Counted from the first letter of the stretch, positions 32,369 through 41,620 are shown. The stretch: 64,000 nucleotides of DNA from Curtobacterium sp. MCSS17_008 (GCF_003234185.1 NZ_QKSM01000004.1:62001-126000), one strand, 5' to 3'. Numbers and translations are program-made. The notes: generated from the sequence alone by a model not told the origin.

Positions 32369-32629
32369 CTACCGGACGGCCCGAGCGGTGGCCGATCGGC
32401 CGCCGACGGTCAGGATCTCCGCGACCGGGTGGTGGGCGACGGGGTCACCGACGACGGCGGTGCCCCGGGCGTCCGCCACGCGGAGCGTCGTCACGGTGCC
32501 CTCCAGGAGCAGGACGGTGACGGACTCGTCGTGCACCTCGACCACCAGGCCGTCCCGCCAGGCGCGGGGGTTCGCGCCGGCCATGGCGCGCTGGATGGGA
32601 AGGATCGTCGACGGGGTCGTGCGGGACAT
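32369..32629 (-). CDS. Small hypothetical protein
   Basis: An 86-residue protein, MSRTTPSTILPIQRAMAGAN then beta-rich segments LVVEVHDESVTVLLL and VTTLRVADARGTAV. AGGTGA precedes the ATG and codon use is typical. The strand-rich middle and small size suggest an SH3- or PRC-like barrel, but no family is recognised. It converges on the copper-storage-like gene, with only 12 nt between them. Confidence 0.6.
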   Translation of the reverse strand: MSRTTPSTILPIQRAMAGANPRAWRDGLVVEVHDESVTVLLLEGTVTTLRVADARGTAVVGDPVAHHPVAEILTVGGRSATARAVR

Positions 32630-32751
32630 GGCTTCACCTGCTCTCGGAGGGGTTCGGTGCAGACGAACCTACGCACGGAGCAGGAGCCCGTCGACGACGA
32701 CGGACCCGCGGCGTAACACGGGTGTGGACGACGTCGACCGGTGCGCGAGCC

Positions 32752-33588
32752 TCAGAAGATCATCGGGCGGTCGTCGTCCAGCGAGGTCTCGAGGTCGAGG
32801 TCGACCGACACCGGCACGTGGTCGCTCGGGGCGTCGCCCTTCCGCTCGTCGCGGTGGATGGTCGCGCCGACCGTGACGTCCGCGAAGGCCTGCGAGCCGA
32901 GCACGAAGTCGATGCGCATGCCCTCGTTGCGGGGGAAGCGCAGCTGCTTGTAGTCCCAGTACGTGTAGCCCGCAGGCACGAGCGGACGCACGACGTCCTG
33001 CAGCCCGCGCGCCTCGAACTCGCGGAAGGCCGCGCGCTCGGGCTCGCTGACGTGCGTGGCGCCGTCGAACACCCGCATGTCCCAGACGTCCTGGTCGAGC
33101 GGTGCGACGTTCCAGTCGCCCATCAGCGCGAGCGGGGTGTCCGGCTCCGCGGAGAGCCACTCGCCGGTGCGGTCGGCCAGCTGCGCCAGCCAGTCGAGCT
33201 TGTACGTGTAGTGCGGGTCGCCGAGCTCACGGCCGTTCGGCACGTAGAGGCTCCACAGCCGGACACCGTCGACGGTGACGCCCATCGCACGGGCCTCGAC
33301 CGGCAGGTCCGGCCCCTCGTGTCCCTTGAGGAACCCGGGCTGCCCGGGGAAGTCCCGGGTGACGTCCTCCATCGGCAGACGGCTGGCGAACGCGACGCCG
33401 TTCCACTGGTTCAGCCCGTGCGCCTCAACCTGGTACCCGGCGGCCTCGAACGCCTCGACCGGGAACTGCTCGGGCTTGCACTTGATCTCCTGCATGCCGA
33501 GGACGTCGACGTCCTCGCGCACCAGCCAGTCGACGATCCGGCCCACTCGGGTGCGGACGGAGTTCACGTTCCAGGTCGCGACGCGCAT
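32752..33588 (-). CDS. xthA: Exodeoxyribonuclease III
   Basis: AP endonuclease and 3'-5' exonuclease of base-excision repair, 278 residues. All motifs are present: ATWNVNSVRTRV at the start, LGMQEIKCKPEQF with metal-binding Glu34, LYVPNG, LMGDWNVAPLDQDVWD and the final SDHVPVSVDL with catalytic Asp-His; the YTYWDYKQLRFPRNEGMRIDF segment is typical of the ExoIII branch. ATG 33588 is the family start; the frame runs on upstream as a shadow. Single gene. Confidence 0.95.
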   Translation of the reverse strand: MRVATWNVNSVRTRVGRIVDWLVREDVDVLGMQEIKCKPEQFPVEAFEAAGYQVEAHGLNQWNGVAFASRLPMEDVTRDFPGQPGFLKGHEGPDLPVEARAMGVTVDGVRLWSLYVPNGRELGDPHYTYKLDWLAQLADRTGEWLSAEPDTPLALMGDWNVAPLDQDVWDMRVFDGATHVSEPERAAFREFEARGLQDVVRPLVPAGYTYWDYKQLRFPRNEGMRIDFVLGSQAFADVTVGATIHRDERKGDAPSDHVPVSVDLDLETSLDDDRPMIF

Positions 33589-33613
33589 GGGATCGAACCT
33601 ACCGGTGACGGCT

Positions 33614-33653
33614 GGTGCGGCGCTCGTCGGGCGGTTCCGACGAGCGCCGCACC
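33614..33653 (-). terminator. Terminator of the M23 peptidase gene
   Basis: Perfect 17-bp arms GGTGCGGCGCTCGTCGG and complement with a 6-nt loop, 7 nt beyond the stop of the peptidase gene on the minus strand, before xthA. Confidence 0.7.
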
Positions 33654-33659
33654 GGTGGG

Positions 33660-35048
33660 CTAGAAGCCGACGCCGCGCGCGGCCATGAAGGGCGCGGGGT
33701 CCGTGGTCGCACCGTTGATGTGGACCTCGAAGTGCAGGTGGCAGCCGGTGGAGTTGCCGGTCGAGCCGACGAGGGCGATGAGCTGCCCCGCGGAGACCTG
33801 CTGGCCGGGGGAGACCCGGAAGCCGCCGTCGACGATGTGCCCGTAGGCCGTCGCGACCCCGCCGCCGTGGTTGATGCGCACGTAGTTGCCGTAGCCGCCG
33901 TACCAGCCGACGTACTCCACCGTGCCGGCAGACGCGGCGACGATCGCCGTCGAGCACCCGCTCGTCAGGTCGAGCCCGTCGTGCTTGGTCACCGCACCGG
34001 TGATCGGGTGGACCCGGTAGCCGTACGGACTGATGACGTAGCCGCCGGCGGGACGGACCCACCCGCTGCCGGTGCCGGTGCCGACACCACTGCCGCCGCC
34101 GCTCGACCCGCCGACCGGGGCGCCGCCGCCGCCACCGCCGCCGCCACCGCCGCCGCCGTTCGCGGCCGCAGCGGCCTCGGCGGCCCGCCGTGCCGCTTCT
34201 GCCTGCCGTGCCGCTTCGGCCTCGGCCGCACGTCGGGCGCGCTCCTCCGCCGCCTTGCGTGCGGCCTCGCCCTTGGCGAACTCGGCCTCGGTGCGCACGC
34301 GGCCCGAGGTGAGGGTCGCGAGCTGCGCGTCGAGCCGGGCCTTGTTCTCCTGCTGCTCGTCGTAGGCGGTCTGCACCTTGTTCGAGGCCGCCTGGGCGGC
34401 CTGCATCTTCTCCTCCGCCTTCGCGGCGAGGTCGTCGAGGGCCTTGGACGCCCGGTCCGCCTGCGCGGTGAGCGAGCGGGCGACCGCTGCGTCAGCGGAG
34501 GCGGCGGACTCGACGCGCTCGGCCTGCTCCGAGAGCTTGCTCAGCGCACCGAGGTCGTACAGCAGGTCGCGGGCGTCCTCGCCCTCGGCCAGGACCGACG
34601 CGGTCACGTCCGCGCCGCCGTGCCGGGCCATCTGCGCCGCGAACTGACCGGCCTGGGCAGCACTCTGCTCGGCGATCTCGGCGTGCTCGTCGGCGTCGGC
34701 GCGGAGCTTCTGCTCCTTCGCAGCGGCCTCCTGCGCGTCGCTCTGGGCTTCGAAGAACTCGTCGCCGAGCCGCTTCGCCTCGGCCTCGGCGGCCCGTACC
34801 TCGTCCTTCAGGCCCGAGATGATGCCGCGGATCTGCGTGATCTGCTCCTGCTTCGCGGACTCCTGTCCCCGCGCCGCCAGGACCTCGTCCCACGAGGGGT
34901 ACTTCGCCGCGCTGGCGCTCGGCGCGTCGACGAGCACCGTCGCGAGCAGCCCGGTCAGGGCGAGCCCGGTGGCGAGCAGGCGGAGACGGAGGGCGGGACG
35001 CTGGAGGCGGTGGCTTGTGGGACGAGTCACGGGGACGAGCCTATACAT
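33660..35048 (-). CDS. Secreted M23-family peptidoglycan endopeptidase with coiled coil
   Basis: Predicted cell-wall hydrolase or activator for septum splitting, 462 residues. An N-terminal signal peptide (LLATGLALTGLLATVLVDAPSASA) is followed by a long coiled coil (~60-300, Ala/Glu/Lys-rich) as in EnvC/RipC-type proteins. A Gly-rich linker with twelve consecutive Gly comes next, then a LytM domain. Zinc ligands are in TKHDGLDL (H and D) and HLHFEVH. YVISPYGYRVHPITG is the usual start of the LytM fold. The first Met (35048) is ambiguous: a GTG a few codons later (VTRPTSHRL) also fits, and neither has a clear ribosome site. Coiled-coil LytM proteins of this kind are often partnered with FtsEX, not seen here. 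Confidence 0.88.
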   Translation of the reverse strand: MYRLVPVTRPTSHRLQRPALRLRLLATGLALTGLLATVLVDAPSASAAKYPSWDEVLAARGQESAKQEQITQIRGIISGLKDEVRAAEAEAKRLGDEFFEAQSDAQEAAAKEQKLRADADEHAEIAEQSAAQAGQFAAQMARHGGADVTASVLAEGEDARDLLYDLGALSKLSEQAERVESAASADAAVARSLTAQADRASKALDDLAAKAEEKMQAAQAASNKVQTAYDEQQENKARLDAQLATLTSGRVRTEAEFAKGEAARKAAEERARRAAEAEAARQAEAARRAAEAAAAANGGGGGGGGGGGGAPVGGSSGGGSGVGTGTGSGWVRPAGGYVISPYGYRVHPITGAVTKHDGLDLTSGCSTAIVAASAGTVEYVGWYGGYGNYVRINHGGGVATAYGHIVDGGFRVSPGQQVSAGQLIALVGSTGNSTGCHLHFEVHINGATTDPAPFMAARGVGF

Positions 35049-35104
35049 CCGTACAGACGATCCGGCACGCCGCCGCGCCGCATGTGGACAACTCCCGCCG
35101 CGTC

Positions 35105-36793
35105 TCAGAACCCGCGGTCGCGTCGGATCCGGTCGGCGCTGCCCACCACGTCGCGCCGCAGGGTCTCGGCACCGGGCGTACCGGCGTAGTCGTACACGTC
35201 GAAGCCGGTGCAGTGGGTGATCGTGGCCGGCCTGCCGAGCGAGTCCTCGACCGCCGTGGTCCAGACGTCGTTCGCCCCGATGACGACGAAGGTCGGCCGG
35301 GCGTCGCGGTAGGCGCCGAGGTCGACGAGCCACGGGTAGGTCTCGAACGTGTCCCGCACCTGCAGCAGCTCGACGTCCGTCGACGCGTACGCCGCCAGGG
35401 GCCGGACCGTCCAGAACTGCCCGACGCCGGTGACCTGCCGTCCGTCGGCCCAGCGGTCGAGGCACGCCGCCGGCGCGTACCGGGCGGTCGCGACGGCGGT
35501 GATCGTCCCCGGTGCGGTGGCGATCCCCGCGACGAGCACGACGGTGCCCGCCACCGCGAACGTGAGACGGAGGCCCCGACCCGGGCGGTGCACGCGGGTC
35601 CGGCGGACCGCGGTGCGGACGAGCTCGCCGACCGCGACGAGCGCGAGGAGCGGGGCGGTCACGACGGGCTCGAGGTACCGCGGCGTCTCCGAACCGGCGA
35701 CGACCACCCCGACGGAGACGGCGACGACGGTGACGAGCGGCAGCACGGTCGCCACGAGCACGGTCCGCGCGGTCCGCACCCGCCAGGCCCACACCGTGCC
35801 GCCGACCGAGGCGACCACGCCGACGAACAGCAGCAGCAGGCCGACGTCGCCGGCCGCCGACCCCGCCCGGTCGTCGGTCAGCGCGGCGAAGAACGCGAGG
35901 GTGGCCCCGGCGCGCTCCGGGTGGACGTACGTCGACGGGTCCAGCGACACGAACGGTGCGAGGGGGATGCGCAGCAGGTACCCGACGACCGACCCGGCGA
36001 CGAGCACACCGGACATCCACGCTGCCGGGCGCCAGGGCAACCGGCGTGCCACCGCGAGCAGCACGAGGGTGACGACCACCGGGCCCGCCGACCACGGCAC
36101 GTACAGCGGGTTCGACGCCGTCGTGCACGCGGCGACGAGGCCGGTGACCACGAGGACGGTGACCGACGCCCGTCCGGTGCGCACCGTCCGGAGGACGAGC
36201 ACCGCGGTGCCGAGCATCGCGAGCAGCGCACCGTAGTAGTAGGTCGTGGTGAGCAGCAGGGACCCGAGTTCGAGCGACGTCGCGGTCGCCGACGACTCCG
36301 TGAGCACCACCGCCGTCACGAAGCCGAGTGCGAGCGCCGACACCGCGATCCGGGCGGACCGTCGCGCGGCGGGCATGAGCTCGTCCGCTGCCGCCCGCAC
36401 GAGGGCGTACACGGCGAGCAGCACGAGCACGCCGTTGAGCGCCAGGGCCTGCTGCGGCGTCGCGGTCACGAGGGAGCAGAGCAGGTAGACCGGCAGCTCG
36501 GGGAAGAAGAACAGTGCCGGTGACATCGCCCACTCGAACGGCTGCCCGAGCCGGATCGAGCGTTCGACGAGCGGCAGCAGCACGGAGTCGCCGTCGTACC
36601 AGAGCAGGGCGACCCGCTCGGTCGCCACGACGTGCCGCAGGGCGATGACGGAGAGGGCCAGCGCGACGACGGCGCCCAGTGCCTCCCGTCCGACCGCCGA
36701 CCACCGACGCCGCGCACGCGACGCCGGGGCCGGTGCGATCGCGACCGGCTCCGACACCGGCGCGGGACCCGGTCCGGGCGCGGTCTGGGGCAT
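35105..36793 (-). CDS. Polytopic membrane protein, GT-C-like
   Basis: A 562-residue membrane protein with about 11 hydrophobic helices, a cytosolic Pro/Ala-rich N-terminus and a C-terminal ~150-residue extracellular domain. The acidic loop after the first helix (LLWYDGDSVLLPLVERSI) resembles the Asp-containing first loop of GT-C glycosyltransferases, which use polyprenyl-linked sugars; the tail (FVVIGANDVWTTAVEDSLG) looks like the soluble domain of such proteins. No exact family is recognised. ATG 36793 starts MPQTAPGPGP; an ATG at 36814 is in frame upstream. Divergent from pyrE. Confidence 0.65.
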   Translation of the reverse strand: MPQTAPGPGPAPVSEPVAIAPAPASRARRRWSAVGREALGAVVALALSVIALRHVVATERVALLWYDGDSVLLPLVERSIRLGQPFEWAMSPALFFFPELPVYLLCSLVTATPQQALALNGVLVLLAVYALVRAAADELMPAARRSARIAVSALALGFVTAVVLTESSATATSLELGSLLLTTTYYYGALLAMLGTAVLVLRTVRTGRASVTVLVVTGLVAACTTASNPLYVPWSAGPVVVTLVLLAVARRLPWRPAAWMSGVLVAGSVVGYLLRIPLAPFVSLDPSTYVHPERAGATLAFFAALTDDRAGSAAGDVGLLLLFVGVVASVGGTVWAWRVRTARTVLVATVLPLVTVVAVSVGVVVAGSETPRYLEPVVTAPLLALVAVGELVRTAVRRTRVHRPGRGLRLTFAVAGTVVLVAGIATAPGTITAVATARYAPAACLDRWADGRQVTGVGQFWTVRPLAAYASTDVELLQVRDTFETYPWLVDLGAYRDARPTFVVIGANDVWTTAVEDSLGRPATITHCTGFDVYDYAGTPGAETLRRDVVGSADRIRRDRGF

Positions 36794-36865
36794 GCAGCGG
36801 AGCGTACCCAGCACGGGTCGACGCCGCCTGCGGACGCCGGCGGGCGCGATCCGGGGCCGAACGAC

Positions 36866-36871
36866 TACCCT
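36866..36871 (+). promoter_or_regulatory. -10 element of pyrE (leaderless)
   Basis: TACCCT ends 8 nt before the GTG start at 36880, with no Shine-Dalgarno between. Confidence 0.5.
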
Positions 36872-36879
36872 TGTGGGCT

Positions 36880-37431
36880 GTGACCGACACGCGCGACCAG
36901 TTGATCCAGCACATCTCCGCCGACGCGGTGTTCCACGGCGACTTCACGCTGACCAGCGGCAAGCAGGCGTCGTACTACATCGACCTGCGGAAGGTGAGCC
37001 TCGACCACCGGGTCGCGCCGCTCATCGGACAGGTCATGACCGACCTGCTCCAGCAGGTTCCGGACGTCGACGCCGTGGGCGGTCTCACCATGGGGGCCGA
37101 CCCGATCGCGAGCGCCGTGCTGCACCAGGCCGCCGCACGTGGACTGGCCTACGACGCGTTCGTCGTGCGGAAGGAGCCGAAGGACCACGGTCGCGGCCGC
37201 CAGGTCGAGGGCCCGGACGTCCGCGGCAAGCGCGTCGTCGTGCTCGAGGACACCTCCACCACCGGCGGGTCGCCGCTCAAGGCAGCGGAGGCGCTCGAGC
37301 GCGAGGGGGCGGTCATCGCGGCCGTCGCCGTCGTCGTCGACCGCGACACCGGCGCCAAGGAGCGCATCGAGGCCGCGGGCTACCCCTACTTCGCGGCGAT
37401 CGGACTGGCCGACCTGGGGCTGAGCGCGTGA
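36880..37431 (+). CDS. pyrE: Orotate phosphoribosyltransferase
   Basis: Pyrimidine biosynthesis enzyme joining orotate and PRPP to give OMP. The 183-residue protein contains the family N-terminus DAVFHGDFTLTSGKQASYYIDLRKV, the loop RKEPKDHGRGRQVEG and the PRPP-binding motif VVVLEDTSTTGGSPLKA. GTG 36880 is the start that gives the usual length; the upstream in-frame extension to 36679 lies in shadow sequence. The gene is isolated from other pyr genes and overlaps the next gene by 4 nt (GTGA). Confidence 0.95.
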   Translation: MTDTRDQLIQHISADAVFHGDFTLTSGKQASYYIDLRKVSLDHRVAPLIGQVMTDLLQQVPDVDAVGGLTMGADPIASAVLHQAAARGLAYDAFVVRKEPKDHGRGRQVEGPDVRGKRVVVLEDTSTTGGSPLKAAEALEREGAVIAAVAVVVDRDTGAKERIEAAGYPYFAAIGLADLGLSA

Positions 37432-39767
37432 CCGGGGAGCGTCCGGACGACGCGCGCGAGCCCGACGGTACGGCCGGCCCGGCAGACGGGGCGGACGGAC
37501 AGGAGGCCCAGCGCGCGTCCGCCTCGGACGCTCCGTTCCGGGGGCTGCGGAGCGCCGCGGACATCTTCGGCGCGCCGCGTGCGGCCGACGAGTGGCCGTC
37601 GCGCCGCGAGCGGCGTGAGGCGGAGCGTGCGGCCCGCGAGACGGGTGCGCCGCTGCCGGAGCCCTTCGAGCCCACCACCGACGAGGCCGCCGTGCCGCCC
37701 GCGGCGACCCCCTCGGCGGTTCCCACCGACGACGCCGGCGCCACGCAGGCGATCCGGATGGACGACGAACTCCGCGAGCCCTCGGTCAACCCGCAGGCGG
37801 CCGTCGAGCACGAGCGCGAGACGCTGGGGGAGCGGATCCCGCCCGCGGCGCCGGTGCCGCCGACGAGCACCGTGTCGCACCCGTCCTCGATCTCGCTGCC
37901 CACGGCGATGCGCCACCGCGAGCAGCGTGCCGCGGAGAACCGCGAGGTCGACGACGAACGCCGTCGGCTCGACCCGTTCGGGCAGGGCCGCAGCGACGTC
38001 GACTGGCTCGGCCGGGCGACGGGTTCGCAGCCGCCCGCGCCCGAGCAGACGCCCACCGGTCCCGTCGCGCAGCCGCTCGGGGTCGGGAACGTGCTGCCGC
38101 CGACACCGGCCGCGCCGACGAACGAGCCGCCGAGCTTCACCGAGCTGCTGCGGTTGCAGGGCACGGAGGACACCACGCGGACGGGCGCGACGGAGCGGCC
38201 GTTCGACTGGGCGATCCGCGACGCCGAGACCGGTGAGGTCCCCACGACGCTGACCACCGACCGGTTCGACACGACGGCGCTCGGAGCCGGGTCGTGGTCG
38301 CTGGCGGACGACTCGGACGACGACGTCGTGTCCGGGGAGGTCGACACCCCCGCCGGTGGGCTGCCGAGCGAGTTGCTCGCCGCACCGGCACCGGCACCGG
38401 CACCGGCACCGGCACCGGCACCGGCGCCGGACGCGGGCTCGGGTGCTGCCGAGCAGGACACCCCGACGACGGCACTGCCCGCGGTGGCCCACGAGGTGCC
38501 TGCCGGTGACGCTGGGGACGACGACGAGGACACGACGGCCCCGGGGACGCCGGCGCCCGTCGCGGCCGCGACCAGCCCCTGGTGGGCGGAGCCCGACGCC
38601 ACCGTGCCCCCGACGGCAGCCCCGCCGCTGGTCGAGCCGGACGCGCACGACGCCACCGCCGCCTACCCCGCCCACCTGCCGCCGTCGGTCGGGCAGGACC
38701 TGGGGGCTCTCGCCGCCGCACGGAGCGGACACGACGAGCGCGCGGAGCCCGACCAGTACGACGAGCGCGCGGAGCCCGACCAGTCCGCCGAGCGCGACGA
38801 GCAGTCCGCGGAGCGTCTGCCCGCCGCTGCGCCGGACGACCTCGACCAGTCCGAGTGGGACGGCCGCGAGACGAGCGACACGAGCGTCATCAAGGACCTC
38901 TTCGGCACGGCGGCCGTGGGGCAGCTCGGCGGCACCGGGTACGACCCGGACGATCCGCGCACCCGGATGATGCCCGCGGTCGGCGGCCCGACCGGGTCGG
39001 CCGTCCCGGAACCCGGTCAGGACCGCACCCAGGACGGCTCCCGGACCGCTGTCGGGTCGGCTGCCGGGTCGGCTGCCGGGTCGGCCGGAGGTGACGACGG
39101 CGAACGGGACAACTTCATCAACGAGGGCTTCGGCCGGCTCGCCGGTGAGGGCAGGCGCGGCAAGCAGCTGCTCGTCGTCGGCGCGGTCGTGCTCATCGTC
39201 CTGATGCTCCTGGCGGTCTTCGGGCTGACCCGCTGGATCCTCGGTGGCTCCATCGGCGAGGAGCGCGCCCCGGCCGCGAGCGCGAGCGCGACCTCGGAGC
39301 CGTCGGAGGCCGACTCGCCCTCAGCGGCACCGTCCTCCGAGGCCGCCGCACCGTCGGCACCGGCGCAGCCCCTGCAGTTCGCCACGACCCCGGCGGCACC
39401 CGGCGAGCACCCGTGGACCGACCTCGCGGGCGGCGAGTGCCTCTCGCCGTACACCGACGCGTGGGCGCAGACCTACACGGTGGTCGACTGCGCGTCCCCG
39501 CACGCTGCCCAGTTGACCGCTCGGGTGCAGGTGAACGCCGGGCAGTGGCCGGGGCCGGACGCACTCGCCGCGCAGGCGTCCGAGGTCTGCCAGAGCGCAC
39601 AGGCGATCGACACCGCCGCGGCCGCCACGTACGGGGACGTGCAGGTGCAGGGGTCGTACGCACCCGACCAGGAGACCTGGGACCGTGGCGGCACGTTCAT
39701 CTCGTGCTTCGCCACGCGCTCGTCGGGCCAACCCCTGACGGGCTCGCTCGCCCCGAGCGGCGCCTGA
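37428..39767 (+). CDS. Large disordered membrane protein with C-terminal Septum_form domain
   Basis: A 779-residue protein whose first ~580 residues are acidic, Pro/Ala/Glu/Asp-rich and probably disordered. They include an (Ala-Pro) run and the repeats DERAEPDQ and GSAAGSAAGSAG. One membrane helix follows (LLVVGAVVLIVLMLLAVFGLT, ~581-602), then a Ser/Pro/Ala linker and a ~125-residue extracellular domain with four Cys (GGECLSPY, VVDCASPH, SEVCQSA, ISCFATR). That Cys pattern and the WxxL-x-GxC start match the Septum_form domain of actinobacterial proteins linked to division or the envelope. GTG start overlaps pyrE. A shared promoter with pyrimidine synthesis suggests growth-linked expression; the role is not established. 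Confidence 0.75.
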   Translation: MTGERPDDAREPDGTAGPADGADGQEAQRASASDAPFRGLRSAADIFGAPRAADEWPSRRERREAERAARETGAPLPEPFEPTTDEAAVPPAATPSAVPTDDAGATQAIRMDDELREPSVNPQAAVEHERETLGERIPPAAPVPPTSTVSHPSSISLPTAMRHREQRAAENREVDDERRRLDPFGQGRSDVDWLGRATGSQPPAPEQTPTGPVAQPLGVGNVLPPTPAAPTNEPPSFTELLRLQGTEDTTRTGATERPFDWAIRDAETGEVPTTLTTDRFDTTALGAGSWSLADDSDDDVVSGEVDTPAGGLPSELLAAPAPAPAPAPAPAPAPDAGSGAAEQDTPTTALPAVAHEVPAGDAGDDDEDTTAPGTPAPVAAATSPWWAEPDATVPPTAAPPLVEPDAHDATAAYPAHLPPSVGQDLGALAAARSGHDERAEPDQYDERAEPDQSAERDEQSAERLPAAAPDDLDQSEWDGRETSDTSVIKDLFGTAAVGQLGGTGYDPDDPRTRMMPAVGGPTGSAVPEPGQDRTQDGSRTAVGSAAGSAAGSAGGDDGERDNFINEGFGRLAGEGRRGKQLLVVGAVVLIVLMLLAVFGLTRWILGGSIGEERAPAASASATSEPSEADSPSAAPSSEAAAPSAPAQPLQFATTPAAPGEHPWTDLAGGECLSPYTDAWAQTYTVVDCASPHAAQLTARVQVNAGQWPGPDALAAQASEVCQSAQAIDTAAAATYGDVQVQGSYAPDQETWDRGGTFISCFATRSSGQPLTGSLAPSGA
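38382..38423 (+). repeat. Hexanucleotide repeat (GCACCG)7
   Basis: Seven perfect tandem copies of GCACCG inside the Septum_form protein gene encode an Ala-Pro run. Being a multiple of three, gain or loss of units would change linker length without a frameshift. Confidence 0.9.
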
Positions 39768-39782
39768 CCCTCCTTCCGCCGG

Positions 39783-39844
39783 ACGCGACGTCGGCAGGTC
39801 CTCGCAGCGCGGTCCCACTGCGGGCGACCGCCGACGTCGCGTCT
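39783..39844. terminator. Inverted repeat between convergent genes
   Basis: GACGCGACGTCGGC and its perfect complement lie 34 nt apart between the Septum_form protein gene and the convergent aldo/keto reductase; the inner sequence also pairs partly (GGTC, TCGC). Likely a bidirectional terminator. Confidence 0.55.
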
Positions 39845-39856
39845 GGTGACGGGGCG

Positions 39857-40810
39857 TCAGGACGCGGCGGGGACCTTCGCGGACGCCTCGTCGAGCGTGC
39901 GGAGCTCCTCGGCGCTGAGCTCCAGGTCCGCGGACGCCAGGAGCGCCGGCAGCTGTTCGGTGTTCCGCGCGCTCGCGATCGGCGCGACGACGTCGGGCTG
40001 TGCCTGCAGCCAGGCCAGGGCGACCGAGGCGATCTCGGCCCCGTGGCCCCGGGCGATCTCGTCGAGGGCACCGACCACCGCGAGTCCCTCGTCGGAGAAG
40101 TACCCGGAGACCTGTCCCTCGCGGTCCTTGCCGGCGAAGTCGTCCGCCGTCCGGTACTTCCCGGTGAGGAAGCCCGCGGCGAGGGCGAAGTACGGCACGA
40201 CGCCGAGGCCCTCGGACGCGGCGAGCGGGGCGATCTCCGACTCGTACGGCTCGCGGGTGACCAGGTTGTAGTGCGGCTGGACGGCGACGGGCAGCGCGAG
40301 GTCGTGCTCCTTCGCGATGCGGATCCACTCCTCCGCCCGTGCGCGCGAGTAGTTCGAGATCGCCGTGTACCGGACGAGCCCCTCGCGGACGAGCTGGTCG
40401 AACGCCCGCACGGTCTCCTCGAGCGGGGTGTCCTGGTCGTCGAAGTGCGCGTAGTACAGGTCGATCCGATCGGTCCCGAGACGCTCGAGGCTGGCGCGGG
40501 CGGCCGCGGCGACGTTCGACGCCGACAGCCCGCTGTACTGCGGGTGCTGCGAGACCTTCGTCGCCACGACGACGTCGTCGCGCTTGCCGGACGCTCGCAG
40601 CCACGAACCGATCACCCGCTCCGACTCGCCGCCCTCGTTGCCCGGAGCCCATGCCGAGTACACGTCGGCGGTGTCGATGAAGTCACCGCCGGCACCCGTG
40701 TAGGCGTCGAGCACCCGGTGCGAGGTCTGCTCGTCGGCGGTCCAGCCGAAGACGTTGCCGCCGAGGGCGAGGGGGAACACGTGCAGGTCGCTGGTTCCGA
40801 TGCGGGGCAT
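39857..40810 (-). CDS. Aldo/keto reductase (AKR, YajO/Tas-like)
   Basis: NADPH-dependent oxidoreductase of 317 residues. The tetrad is visible: Asp46 and Tyr51 in FIDTADVYSAW, Lys85 in VVATKVS and His in DLYYAHFDD; SIGV is replaced by YTAISNYS, as in the larger AKR subfamilies. VVPYFALAAGFLTGKYR and the nucleotide-binding PIASARNTEQL end the barrel. It is unrelated in detail to the shorter reductase at 4546-5376. AAAGGACC precedes ATG 40810. Substrate unknown. Confidence 0.9.
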   Translation of the reverse strand: MPRIGTSDLHVFPLALGGNVFGWTADEQTSHRVLDAYTGAGGDFIDTADVYSAWAPGNEGGESERVIGSWLRASGKRDDVVVATKVSQHPQYSGLSASNVAAAARASLERLGTDRIDLYYAHFDDQDTPLEETVRAFDQLVREGLVRYTAISNYSRARAEEWIRIAKEHDLALPVAVQPHYNLVTREPYESEIAPLAASEGLGVVPYFALAAGFLTGKYRTADDFAGKDREGQVSGYFSDEGLAVVGALDEIARGHGAEIASVALAWLQAQPDVVAPIASARNTEQLPALLASADLELSAEELRTLDEASAKVPAAS

Positions 40811-40922
40811 GCGGGGTCCTTTCGTGGTCGTCGGTGCCCCACGGCCGTCGGCCGGGGACCGGTCCACGCTATGCCTCGGCCCCGCGCACGGAACCAGCGG
40901 TCACACGGTGTTGCATGAGGGG

Positions 40923-41567
40923 ATGACCACCCTCGCCGACGCCCTCACCGACCCCCGCCCGTCCGCCCGACTCCGCGCCGTCATGGCCGCGGGCACCGAG
41001 GCGCGGCCGTCCGACCTCGAGGTGCTCGTCGAGCAGTGCGCGGTGGATCCGGACCTGCAGGTGCGTGAGGCGTTGACGTGGGCGCTCGTGCGGCTGCCGG
41101 CGGAGTCGGTCGTGCCGCGCCTGGTCGACGAACTGCACCGACCCGAGGCGCAGGCCCGCTCGCAGGCGCTCCACACGCTGTCCAAGATCCGCGACGGCGC
41201 CGTGTACCCCGAGGTCGTGGACCGGCTCGGCGACGACGACCCCGGCGTGCGTCGGACGGCGTGGCGCGCGGCGGTCCTGCTGGCTCCGGACGGTGAGGGA
41301 CCCGCACTCGCCCGGCATCTGGCCCGCGAGCTCGGGCAGGGGGACCGTGAGACCCGGCTGGCCCTGAGTCGCGCGCTCGTCACACTCGGTGAGGACGTCG
41401 TCGCCCCCGTCCTGGCCGACGTCGCGGAGCGACGCGGCGAGGCGGTCCGGGAGCACGTCGAGGAGACCGAGCGGATCCTGCGCGACCCGGACGCCGCGTC
41501 CGCGCTCGCCCTGGAGCGCGCCCGACGCGAGATGGCGTTGGGACGCGGCAAGCGCGCCTCCGGGTGA
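40923..41567 (+). CDS. HEAT-repeat domain protein
   Basis: A 214-residue helical repeat protein, probably a protein-protein interaction scaffold. Repeating units of ~31 residues (DPDLQVREALTWALVRLPAE, AQARSQALHTLSKIRDG, DPGVRRTAWRAAVLL, DRETRLALSRALVTLGED) have the HEAT/PBS-lyase pattern. The final helix is basic (RARREMALGRGKRASG). ATG 40923 begins MTTLADALTD; GAGGGG touches it directly, too close for a normal ribosome site. It leads into the imperfect hairpin and the riboswitch of the next gene. Confidence 0.78.
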   Translation: MTTLADALTDPRPSARLRAVMAAGTEARPSDLEVLVEQCAVDPDLQVREALTWALVRLPAESVVPRLVDELHRPEAQARSQALHTLSKIRDGAVYPEVVDRLGDDDPGVRRTAWRAAVLLAPDGEGPALARHLARELGQGDRETRLALSRALVTLGEDVVAPVLADVAERRGEAVREHVEETERILRDPDAASALALERARREMALGRGKRASG

Positions 41568-41572
41568 CCACG

Positions 41573-41620
41573 GGACGGCTGGGAGGCACGGTGCGGCGCA
41601 CCCACGCGCCTCCCGTCCGG
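41573..41620 (+). terminator. Imperfect GGACGGGAGGCGCGG-family hairpin
   Basis: GGACGGCTGGGAGGCACGGTG pairs imperfectly with the downstream CACGCGCCTCCCGTCC; two inserted bases and several mismatches mark a decayed member of the hairpin family. It ends the HEAT-repeat gene. Confidence 0.5.
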
